A DNA stretch of 61,252 nt from Opitutales bacterium (GTDB taxonomy: Bacteria > Verrucomicrobiota > Verrucomicrobiia > Opitutales > Oceanipulchritudinaceae). The notes beneath the pieces are model-generated. The model did not search any database and had not been told where the DNA came from. It saw only the letters and a list, made by a program, of their open reading frames with translations. A program made the position numbers and the translations under genes. Within the stretch, counting starts at the first letter, position 1; each line of letters opens with the position of its first letter. Shown here in pieces: positions 54,192 through 61,252 of this stretch. The stretch covers positions 1 through 61,252 of the forward strand of contig JAFIGG010000012.1 in the NCBI GenBank assembly GCA_020831485.1, written 5' to 3'.

Positions 54192-57100
54192 CCGAGGTTC
54201 GGTGCCAGCCACTTTTCAAGGTAAGGCAGATCAACGCCCTTGGCTTTGCCATAGGCCTCGAGCTGCTCCTTGCTGACAGGGCCCACGTTGAAGTAATTGG
54301 CCGCCGCGTTGCCCAGATACAGTCCGCTGACGGCACTACCCGGATACATGGCGTAGCTTTCGGTCAACTTTATACCAGTCAACTCGGTGGCATTCAGGAG
54401 ACGGAACAAGGTTTCCTTTTCGGTATGGTCCGGAGTCGCCGGGTAACCCGCCGCCGGACGCACGCCCTGGTACTGCTCCTTGATGAGGGCTTCGCAGGGC
54501 AAGGGATTCTTTGGATCCTCAATGCCCCAGAGGAAGCGGACCTTCTGGTGAAGATACTCGGCATAGGCCTCGGCCAGACGATCTCCAAGGGCCTTGATCA
54601 TGATCCCCGTGTAATCGTCATTGTCGTCCTCAAAGGTCTTCGACCAGGTTTCCACCTCAGGTCCGGTGGTCACCGCAAAGCCGCCGATGTAGTCGAGACG
54701 ACCGGATACCTTGGGAGCGATAAAGTCCGCACAAGAGTAATAAGGCGCCTCATCGTTCCGCATCTTCTGTTTCTGCTGACGCAGGAAATGGAAGCGCCCG
54801 ATCACGTCTGCCCGGTCCTTATCCGAGTAAACCTCAACCGTGTGGCCATCCAGGGAGTTCGCCGGCCACAGAGCCCAGACACCCTTTGGATTAAAGCGCT
54901 CTTCGTTAATGATGCGGTCGAGCAACTCCTGAGCTTCCTTGAACAGCTTCGTCGCCTCTTCACCGTGACGCTTGTGGTTGAGAATTGCCGGGTAAACACC
55001 TTTCAACTCCCAGGCCCAGAAGAAGGGCGACCAGTCGATGTAGGGAACCAGATCCTCCACTTTAACCGTATCGGTGTGCAGCCCGGTGAGCTTTGGCTCC
55101 GGAATGACCTCTTTGGCCCAATCGACTTGGAAGCGTCGCTCCTCCGCCTCAGCGTAGGGGAGCATTTTCAGGTTCTGCTGACGGCTCTTGGCATGCCGTT
55201 CGCGCCATTTCCGATTCTCTTCAGCGTATTCCCTGCGCGCTTCTTTGCCATGGGTCTCACTCAAGAGTTTCGAGCAAACCCCGACGACCCGGGAGGCGTC
55301 AATCACGTGCGCCGTTGGTCCCGAATACTCCGGCGCAATCTTAACCGCCGTGTGGGCTTTGGAAGTCGTGGCGCCACCGATCAGCAATGGCACATCCAGA
55401 CCGATGCGCTCCATCTCTTTGGCATTGTGCACCATTTCATCCAGAGACGGCGTAATCAGACCGCTCAGGCCAATGATATCGGCCTCCACTTCCTTTGCCT
55501 TTTCAAGAATCTTGTCACAGGGAACCATGACACCCATGTCGTGCACGGTGTAATTGTTACAGGATAGCACCACGCCAACGATGTTCTTTCCAATGTCGTG
55601 CACATCGCCCTTAACCGTTGCCAGAAGAATTGAACCTGCATCCTTTTTCTTCGTCTGACCTTCCTTTTCCTTCTCCATGTATGGAGTCAGGTAAGCGACG
55701 GATTTCTTCATAACACGGGCACTCTTAACAACCTGTGGCAGGAACATTTTGCCGTCTCCAAAAAGGTCGCCGACGATCTTCATGCCATCCATCAGCGGGC
55801 CTTCGATCACCTCAAGCGGGCGATCAAATTGCTGGCGAGCCTCTTCGGTATCGGCTTCAACAAAGTCCACAATACCGTGGCGGATCGCGTGCGCCAAACG
55901 CTCGGCAACAGGCTTTTCGCGCCATTCAAGCTTCTGCTTTTCCGTCTGTTTGCCTTTCTGATCCTTGTAGCTATCAGCCAGCTCAATCAAACGGTCGGTG
56001 GCATCGTCGCGGCGGTTGAGAATCACATCTTCAATGTATTCCTTCAGCTTCGGTTCGATGTCGTCGTAAACACCGAGCATCCCGGCATTCACAATCGCCA
56101 TGTCGAGTCCGGCCTTCATTGCGTGATAAAGGAAGATCGAGTGCATGGCCTCCCGCACCACATTGTTGCCGCGGAAAGAGAAGGACACATTCGAAAGACC
56201 ACCGGAAACCCGGGCGCCGGGGCACTGTTTCTTAATCTCGGCAACCGCCTCGATAAAATCCACCCCGTAGTTATTGTGTTCGTCCATGCCCGTGGCAACG
56301 GTCAGCACATTCGGGTCGAAAATAATGTCCTCAGCCGGGAAGCCAATCTTCTTAGTCAGCAAGTCATAGGCGCGCTTACAAATCCGCACCTTTTCATCCC
56401 GCGTCACTGCCTGACCCTGCTCATCGAAGGCCATCACGACAACCGCGGCACCGTAGCGACGCACCAGCTTCGCCTGGTGCAAGAAGGACTCTTCACCCTC
56501 CTTCAAACTGATAGAGTTCACCACCGACTTGCCCTGCGTGCACTGGAGACCGACCTCAAGTGCCGACCAGCGGGAGGAGTCAATCATGATTGGAACCCGG
56601 GAAATATCCGGTTCGGATGCAATCAGATTGAGGAAGTGGCGCATGCACTCTTCCGTTTCCAACATGCCCTCGTCAAAATTGATGTCGATCATGTTGGCCC
56701 CGTTGTCCACCTGTTGGCGGGCCACTTCGAGGGCTGCGTCAAAATCGTCTTCCTTAATGAGGCGCTTAAAACGCGGAGAACCAGTCACGTTGGTCCGTTC
56801 GCCAACCATGAAGAAGGGATTCTGACCAGGCTCCAGGCGAAAGGCTTCCAGGCCACTGTAGACCGAAGCCCTTTCCCGTCCGGCAGGTTTGCGCGGTTTG
56901 CAGACAGACAGCGCCTTGGCTATGGCTGCGATGTGTTCCGGACGACTGCCGCAGCAGCCACCGACAATATTCAGCCAGCCTTCATCGGCAAATTCCTTCA
57001 GCACTTTGGCCATGTGCTCCGGCGTATCGTCGTATTCACCGAAAGCATTCGGCAGGCCCGCATTCGGGTAACAACTCGTGAAACACGGTGCGAGCTTGGA

Positions 57101-57904
57101 CAGCTCCTGAATATAGGGCCGCATGTCATCAGCACCCAGGGCGCAGTTGATGCCCACTGAAATCGGATTGGCGTGTGCGACCGATGCCCAGAAGCCTGAA
57201 GTTGTCTGCCCCGACAAGGTACGCCCGGAGGCGTCCGTGATCGTCACCGACAACATGATCGGCACTTTGAAGCCAAGTTCCTCGAATACCTCTTCAGCGG
57301 CAAAAATCGCCGCCTTGGCATTCAAGGTGTCGAAAATCGTCTCGATCATCAACAAGTCCACCCCTGCCGCAATCAGGGAGCGAATCTGCTCACCGTAGAT
57401 CTCACGCAGATCATCAAAAGTCACCGCCCGGTATTCCGGTCGATTGATATCCGGCGACAGCGAAGCCGTGCGGTTGGTCGGCCCAATGGCTCCAGCCACC
57501 CAGGCCGTGCGGCCCGGCTGTTCCTTTTCAACCGCTGCGACTGCCTTTCGGGCGACTTCCACCGAAGCCTTATTCAGCGCATCAACCGACTCCTCCAGGG
57601 CATAATCCGCCTGGGAAATCCGGTTGGCATTGAAAGTGTTCGTTTCGATAATATCGGAACCCGCCAGCAAAAATCGCTTATGAATATCCTCGATAATATC
57701 GGGACGCACAATCGAGAGCAGGTCATTATTCCCTTTCAACGCTGAGCCGTGATCCTTGAAGGCTTCCCCGCGGAAGTCTTCTTCTTCCAGCGTGTACTGC
57801 TGAATCTCCGTGCCCATGGCACCGTCGAGAAACGCGATGCGCTTCCCTAGTAGCTCACGCAATTGCTTTTCTCTCTCTAGACGTATTTCTTGGGTAAATT
57901 CCAT
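54185..57904 (-). CDS. metH: Cobalamin-dependent methionine synthase
   Basis: This enzyme methylates homocysteine from methyltetrahydrofolate via methylcobalamin. The 1239-aa protein has all four modules. These are a homocysteine/zinc domain (about 1-330, [11 protein letters not shown] and [11 protein letters not shown]), a pterin domain (about 355-620), a B12 cap and Rossmann domain with [11 protein letters not shown] (about 650-890), and a C-terminal activation domain with [12 protein letters not shown]. The TTG at 57961 would read through a palindrome and adds nothing recognisable, so the ATG at 57904 is chosen. No Shine-Dalgarno sequence is seen, because the leader there is the palindrome itself. 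It is convergent with meaB. Confidence 0.96.
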   Translation of the reverse strand: MEFTQEIRLEREKQLRELLGKRIAFLDGAMGTEIQQYTLEEEDFRGEAFKDHGSALKGNNDLLSIVRPDIIEDIHKRFLLAGSDIIETNTFNANRISQADYALEESVDALNKASVEVARKAVAAVEKEQPGRTAWVAGAIGPTNRTASLSPDINRPEYRAVTFDDLREIYGEQIRSLIAAGVDLLMIETIFDTLNAKAAIFAAEEVFEELGFKVPIMLSVTITDASGRTLSGQTTSGFWASVAHANPISVGINCALGADDMRPYIQELSKLAPCFTSCYPNAGLPNAFGEYDDTPEHMAKVLKEFADEGWLNIVGGCCGSRPEHIAAIAKALSVCKPRKPAGRERASVYSGLEAFRLEPGQNPFFMVGERTNVTGSPRFKRLIKEDDFDAALEVARQQVDNGANMIDINFDEGMLETEECMRHFLNLIASEPDISRVPIMIDSSRWSALEVGLQCTQGKSVVNSISLKEGEESFLHQAKLVRRYGAAVVVMAFDEQGQAVTRDEKVRICKRAYDLLTKKIGFPAEDIIFDPNVLTVATGMDEHNNYGVDFIEAVAEIKKQCPGARVSGGLSNVSFSFRGNNVVREAMHSIFLYHAMKAGLDMAIVNAGMLGVYDDIEPKLKEYIEDVILNRRDDATDRLIELADSYKDQKGKQTEKQKLEWREKPVAERLAHAIRHGIVDFVEADTEEARQQFDRPLEVIEGPLMDGMKIVGDLFGDGKMFLPQVVKSARVMKKSVAYLTPYMEKEKEGQTKKKDAGSILLATVKGDVHDIGKNIVGVVLSCNNYTVHDMGVMVPCDKILEKAKEVEADIIGLSGLITPSLDEMVHNAKEMERIGLDVPLLIGGATTSKAHTAVKIAPEYSGPTAHVIDASRVVGVCSKLLSETHGKEARREYAEENRKWRERHAKSRQQNLKMLPYAEAEERRFQVDWAKEVIPEPKLTGLHTDTVKVEDLVPYIDWSPFFWAWELKGVYPAILNHKRHGEEATKLFKEAQELLDRIINEERFNPKGVWALWPANSLDGHTVEVYSDKDRADVIGRFHFLRQQKQKMRNDEAPYYSCADFIAPKVSGRLDYIGGFAVTTGPEVETWSKTFEDDNDDYTGIMIKALGDRLAEAYAEYLHQKVRFLWGIEDPKNPLPCEALIKEQYQGVRPAAGYPATPDHTEKETLFRLLNATELTGIKLTESYAMYPGSAVSGLYLGNAAANYFNVGPVSKEQLEAYGKAKGVDLPYLEKWLAPNLGY

Positions 57905-57940
57905 AAAAGCATCAACATATCCCGATACGTTGATGCTTTT
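57905..57940 (-). promoter_or_regulatory. 36-bp palindrome touching the metH start codon
   Basis: Two 17-nt arms, AAAAGCATCAACATATC (57905-57921) and GATACGTTGATGCTTTT (57924-57940), are reverse complements with one mismatch around a 2-bp centre. The palindrome ends at the base next to the metH ATG. It fits a dimeric or tetrameric repressor site. If transcribed, it would form a stem directly before the start codon and block or replace a ribosome site. Confidence 0.65.
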
Positions 57941-58024
57941 CAATCCGAAAATGAAATTCAAAAATTTTGCCGACCTTTATATTGACAATCCGACGAAAGC
58001 GATTTGCATACAAAACTTCTTTGC

Positions 58025-58102
58025 GGTGGTAGTAGCTCAGTTGGTTAGAGCACTGGTTTGTGGTACCAGGGGCCGGGGGTTCAAGTCCCCTCTATCACCC
58101 CA
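58025..58102 (+). tRNA. tRNA-His (GUG)
   Basis: The acceptor strands GTGGTAG (58026-58032) and CTATCAC (58092-58098) pair with one G-U. G at 58025 is the extra G-1 typical of tRNA-His, opposite C73 at 58099. CCA is encoded. The anticodon stem is CTGGT/ACCAG and the anticodon is GTG at 58060-58062. It lies between metH (divergent) and the vapC-like toxin (convergent). Confidence 0.96.
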
Positions 58103-58122
58103 TTTTTTTGTACGGACCACGG

Positions 58123-58563
58123 CTAGACCGGTGTAATCCATTCAAGCTCTTCGAAATTGGCGAGGTCCTGATCGAAGCTGGCCAGAGGGATGCCGTAACC
58201 AATCGCGAAGGCAGCGAGATAGGCATCCATCCAACGTTTGGGCGCAGGGCTTGAGAAGCAGGCGTTTCGCTGCCAGGAGTCGTCCAGACCCGAAGGTTCA
58301 CGCAACCACAGCACTTGCGGCATATTGGCCAGCCGAGACCACCGCGACCATGCCAAGGTGTTGTCGATGACCTCGCTTCGATAGTGACGCTGAATAACCG
58401 GGGTCGTGACTAGCCGCAGGAAAGATTGCTGGGTAGCGCGACAGGCGACCACAGGGGCCCGGCTGTGGGCTGAATCAAGCAATCGTTTAGCTGGGGCGTG
58501 ATGAGGATGCGTCGTGAACGCGACCGCGATCCAGACAGAGGTATCAAAGAGAATGGCCGGCAC
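58123..58563 (-). CDS. PIN-domain toxin, VapC-like
   Basis: This probable RNase toxin (146 aa) belongs to a type II toxin-antitoxin pair. The N-terminal PAILFDTSVWIAVAF carries the first PIN aspartate. Further acidic residues lie in RWMDAYLAAFA and ASFDQDLANF. A GTG at 58563 gives the family-like start VPAILFDTS; the longer ORF to 58605 adds a stretch unlike PIN proteins. It overlaps the antitoxin gene by 20 bp, typical of such pairs, and ends 20 bp from tRNA-His. Confidence 0.82.
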   Translation of the reverse strand: MPAILFDTSVWIAVAFTTHPHHAPAKRLLDSAHSRAPVVACRATQQSFLRLVTTPVIQRHYRSEVIDNTLAWSRWSRLANMPQVLWLREPSGLDDSWQRNACFSSPAPKRWMDAYLAAFAIGYGIPLASFDQDLANFEELEWITPV

Positions 58564-58840
58564 GTCGAATGTCCTCGTCCAGGAGGGACTGGTGCTCCAG
58601 CTCAATGAGCTGCTCCAAGGTCATATCCGAGGCAGGTGCGGAATCCTCGCAAGCGAAGAGCGGCTCGGTCAGGGGCTGACGGTAACCGGGTTCATTTACC
58701 GGAGTCGTCGCAGAACGCACGGTTTCAAGCTCCTTGCGCAAGGCATCCTCCACTATCTGCCTAAAGGAACTGCGTTTTTCAAGAGCCCGCCGCTTGGCCT
58801 GAAACACCAATTCATCGGGAAGTTCTACAGTCGTCTTCAT
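58544..58840 (-). CDS. Ribbon-helix-helix antitoxin, VapB-like
   Basis: The protein has 98 aa. MKTTVELPDELVFQAKRRALEKRSSFRQIVEDALRKEL is a ribbon-helix-helix DNA-binding domain (about 1-38). The rest is an acidic, flexible region (about 45-98) that would neutralise the PIN toxin. The ATG at 58840 starts the RHH directly; two further upstream ATGs (58885 and 58879) add residues lying over a palindromic operator and are less likely. It would repress its own promoter. Confidence 0.8.
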   Translation of the reverse strand: MKTTVELPDELVFQAKRRALEKRSSFRQIVEDALRKELETVRSATTPVNEPGYRQPLTEPLFACEDSAPASDMTLEQLIELEHQSLLDEDIRRAGHSL

Positions 58841-58848
58841 GAGCTGAA

Positions 58849-58868
58849 CCGTAAACCCATATTTACGG
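58849..58868 (-). promoter_or_regulatory. Palindromic operator of the toxin-antitoxin pair
   Basis: CCGTAAA (58849-58855) and TTTACGG (58862-58868) are perfect inverted arms around 6 bp. The site starts 9 bp upstream of the antitoxin ATG. RHH antitoxins commonly bind such short dyads to autoregulate. Confidence 0.55.
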
Positions 58869-59019
58869 TAGTCAAGCATTGCCATCGAACCAATCCATCC
58901 CGTCCGAATTTTACCGGATAAGATCCGATCGGCATTGCAGCGTCTGAGGCACGGTGAAGCGCAGCGAAGACGGACCCTACCCTAACGGCTTGCTAAACAG
59001 AAACCAATGCGATTAAGTG

Positions 59020-60222
59020 ATGCAAATGGTTCTTATGGACAGGCAGGATGGGTCGGGCTTGCTCGACCAGCTGATCTTGGCAAATGCGCTGGGGCAGGTC
59101 CACTGGGTGTTGATTATTCTGCTTGGAATCGCGGCATTGGCTCTGCTGGTCGTTACCTGCGTTCTGAGGCGGACGATCCTTAAGGCCCATCTGATTGCGG
59201 AAAATTTAAATGATGTAATCTGGATCTACAATGTCGACCAGGACCGTACGACCTTCATAAGCCCATCTGTTCTGAATCTCCGCGGCTTTACTGTAGAGGA
59301 GACGCTGAAGGAGAGCCTCGACAAGTCAATCTGCCCGGAATTCCTTCCGGCAGTGAGGGAAACACTGGCTGCACACATTCAGCGTTTCAGGGAAGATCCT
59401 ACGGCAGAGAATCGGACAACGATCGAAACTCAGCAACCGCGTAAAGACGGCAGTCGGGTGTGGGTGGAGTTTTCGGCGAAGATGCGCAGCAACGATAAGG
59501 GTGAGATTGAAATCGTCGGCGTCACCCGGGACATTTCTAAACGCAAGCGGCTGGACGCGTTCAAGGAGGAGGTCGACCGCCTGATTCGACACGATTTGCG
59601 CAATCCAATAGCAGGCATTATTTCGTTGCCGGAAACCATTGAAGACGACTCGAATCTGACCGATGAGCAGCGGGAAGTTCTGCAAATGATCCGCCAGCTG
59701 GGCAATGAATTGCTGAACATGACCAATCTGGGGCTCACGTTGTATAAGCAGGAACAGGGCTTTTATCAGTTCACCCCGCAGCCAATCGACCTTATTGCCG
59801 CCATCCAACAATCCTGGAAGACCCTGCTACACTCACGTTCCGAAAATGCCGATCGTTTGCAGATTAAGCCAAAATCGCTGCTCGATAACAAACTGCATGT
59901 TCAGGCTGAGGAGCTTTTGCTGAACGCGGTTTTCCTCAACCTTCTGGCCAATGCGATCGAAGCTTCGCCCGAATCCGCGCCGATTACAGTCGCCATTCAC
60001 ACTTCGGAATCCCAAGCCACAGTGACTATATGCAATAAGGGTCCGGTTCCGGAATCCATTCGCGACAATTTCTTCGATAAATACGTCACCTCCGGCAAAA
60101 AGAACGGCACCGGGCTGGGAACCTATAGCGCCAAATTGATGGTGGAAACCATGGGCGGCCAGATATCCATGCAAACGGACGCCGACAGCACGACCCTTGA
60201 ATTCAGCCTGCGGCTGGCATAG
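59020..60222 (+). CDS. PAS-domain sensor histidine kinase
   Basis: This sensor kinase (400 aa) has one membrane helix (about residues 28-50), a PAS domain with PAC motif (about 60-185, SPSVLNLRGFTVEETL and VEFSAKMRS...VGVTRDISKRKR) and a phosphoacceptor helix (LIRHDLRNPI, about 195-205). The ATPase domain has the N-box FLNLLANAIEA and the G-box GTGLGTYSAKLMVE. It has no extracytoplasmic loop of note, so it probably senses a cytoplasmic or membrane cue. No response-regulator gene is adjacent in the window. GTG at 59017 is also in frame; ATG at 59020 is chosen. Confidence 0.87.
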   Translation: MQMVLMDRQDGSGLLDQLILANALGQVHWVLIILLGIAALALLVVTCVLRRTILKAHLIAENLNDVIWIYNVDQDRTTFISPSVLNLRGFTVEETLKESLDKSICPEFLPAVRETLAAHIQRFREDPTAENRTTIETQQPRKDGSRVWVEFSAKMRSNDKGEIEIVGVTRDISKRKRLDAFKEEVDRLIRHDLRNPIAGIISLPETIEDDSNLTDEQREVLQMIRQLGNELLNMTNLGLTLYKQEQGFYQFTPQPIDLIAAIQQSWKTLLHSRSENADRLQIKPKSLLDNKLHVQAEELLLNAVFLNLLANAIEASPESAPITVAIHTSESQATVTICNKGPVPESIRDNFFDKYVTSGKKNGTGLGTYSAKLMVETMGGQISMQTDADSTTLEFSLRLA

Positions 60223-60251
60223 CTGCGGATTATCCTTGCTGAATCGCAGTC

Positions 60252-61252
60252 ATGCTTCCCAATGAGCGAGCAATGGAGAACGAGGAGAATAGCGGCGAAA
60301 AACCACTGCTGGACTGGGCAATGTTGCTTTGTCCGGATTCACCGCGCAAGCGCATCAAAGAATGGATCGTTGCAGGCAGGTTCTACCTGGATGGCGAACC
60401 CGTGACCCAGGCCGGCTTGCGCCTGACAGACCCCGGTGAACGCCTGAGTTTCGGGAAACCGGATTCCGCTGTCAGCGCCTGGGCACACCGCAAAAGGATT
60501 CACTCGAAACTCACCCTCCTCTACCTGGACGAATCCCTGGCAATTGTAGACAAGGCCGCAGGCGTTTTATCCGTTCCTGCAGAAGGTTCCGCCAGAGATG
60601 CCTCAGCCCTCGAAATACTCGCCGATCACCTGAACGATCCCGAGGGCAATGCCCTGCGCAAACAGATCTTCGGCAATCAAACGGTGATTCAACCCCTACC
60701 CGTCCACCGTCTCGACCAATACACCAGCGGCCTTTTCTGCATCGCGATGAATCTGGAAGCACGCCGCAACTTGATCGAGCAACTGCGCGCACACGAACTG
60801 ATCCGTGAATACCTGGCCTTCGTCGACGGCATCCCAAACCCCAGCGAAGGCACCTGGAAGCACCATCTGGAAATGGATGAACGCGGCTACCAACAGCAAC
60901 TGAGGCCCAAGCCGGGCCCCAACACCAGCGAAGTCGTCACCCACTACCGGGTAGAACATAGCTACCCGCGCAAACGGGTCACACAACTGCGCCTGCGCCT
61001 GGAAACCGGCCTCAAACACCAGATCCGCATTCAGGCGGCCGCCGAAGGCCTGGCTCTGATCGGCGACCGCAGCTACCACGGTGCGACCCTTCAGTTGCTC
61101 GCCCGCGGCAAGAGCAAACTACCCTTTCATCTGAATCGCCAAGCCCTCCACGCCGCCGCACTGCGCCTACGCCACCCAAAGAATGGAACTGAGCTGCATT
61201 TCGAATCGCCCTTGCCACGGGATCTGGCCGATTTGGAAAAACGGCTCAGCTA
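60252..61252 (+). CDS. RluA-family pseudouridine synthase (cut by the window end)
   Basis: This enzyme converts uridine to pseudouridine in rRNA or tRNA. An N-terminal S4-like RNA-binding domain (KRIKEWIVAGRFYLDGEPV, about 36-55) precedes the catalytic domain. IVDKAAGVLSVPAEG and HRLDQYTSGLF carry the catalytic aspartate; the usual HRLDxxTSG is kept. GLKHQIRIQAA and LIGDRSYHG follow. The last visible bases are TA after the Ser codon, so the stop may lie just beyond the window. ATG at 60273 is an alternative start. Confidence 0.85.
   Translation, partial: MLPNERAMENEENSGEKPLLDWAMLLCPDSPRKRIKEWIVAGRFYLDGEPVTQAGLRLTDPGERLSFGKPDSAVSAWAHRKRIHSKLTLLYLDESLAIVDKAAGVLSVPAEGSARDASALEILADHLNDPEGNALRKQIFGNQTVIQPLPVHRLDQYTSGLFCIAMNLEARRNLIEQLRAHELIREYLAFVDGIPNPSEGTWKHHLEMDERGYQQQLRPKPGPNTSEVVTHYRVEHSYPRKRVTQLRLRLETGLKHQIRIQAAAEGLALIGDRSYHGATLQLLARGKSKLPFHLNRQALHAAALRLRHPKNGTELHFESPLPRDLADLEKRLS

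Noticed and set aside
54425-57160. Long open frames (380 and 443 codons) on the plus strand across metH
   Set aside because: They are antisense shadows of a clear full-length metH; their translations show no family features.
57905-58024. SAM or cobalamin riboswitch before metH
   Set aside because: Only a simple two-arm palindrome is present in the about 120 bp up to tRNA-His; no multi-stem aptamer was seen.
58103-58112. T-run after tRNA-His as a terminator
   Set aside because: No independent hairpin precedes the T-run; the only stem is the tRNA acceptor itself.

Overview
The window looks like chromosome from a Verrucomicrobiota bacterium, most likely Opitutae (Opitutales/Puniceicoccales type). 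The clues are a PEP-CTERM protein with an IPEPSTYA tail, intergenic palindromic repeats, class II (B12-dependent) ribonucleotide reductase, menaquinone genes, a ResBC cytochrome c system and a MoxR/Bat aerotolerance operon. This placement is inference from gene content; no marker gene was compared.

Layout. 0.2-9 kb: disulfide oxidoreductase, murE, cysI, riboflavin synthase, a shortened DksA-like gene leading into a CHASE2 adenylate cyclase, and an aldo/keto reductase. 9-15 kb: a decayed DMT transporter, an Rrf2 Fe-S type regulator, tRNA-Asp, a DUF3516 helicase and an O-antigen-ligase-like membrane protein. 14.9-23.6 kb: a seven-gene MoxR-DUF58-DUF4381-BatA-BatB/C-BatD-BatE operon, mostly coupled by 4-bp overlaps. 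23.6-31.6 kb: a secreted purple-acid-phosphatase-like protein, an acidic unknown, a BASS transporter, nrdJ behind two NrdR boxes, and a TIGR01777 epimerase. 31.6-38 kb: ResC/ResB with an upstream lipoprotein, acetolactate decarboxylase, and a HEAT-repeat lipoprotein. 38-42.7 kb: a mutarotase-like secreted protein, SelO, an orphan PEP-CTERM protein with a strong terminator, and TspO. 42.7-48.6 kb, reading leftward: menD, menB, an ABC ATPase and its binding protein (no permease), with erpA-like divergent at the right end. 48.6-53 kb: Ser/Thr kinase, rpoN, tsaB-like and alr in one operon with a candidate sigma-54 promoter. 53-61.25 kb: meaB, metH with a 36-bp palindrome touching its start codon, tRNA-His, a VapBC-type pair with a palindromic operator, a PAS histidine kinase, and an RluA-type pseudouridine synthase cut by the window end.

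Themes. Three enzymes or chaperones depend on cobalamin chemistry (NrdJ, MetH, MeaB). MenB/MenD and ResB/ResC point to menaquinone and c-type cytochrome respiration. The Bat operon handles envelope stress or aerotolerance. No phage, IS element, CRISPR array or large foreign island was seen. The least ordinary parts are regulatory and architectural: the rpoN operon promoter, the metH palindrome, the tandem NrdR boxes, the BatB/C fusion carrying surface-type repeats, the truncated DksA-like gene and the dispersed palindromic elements.
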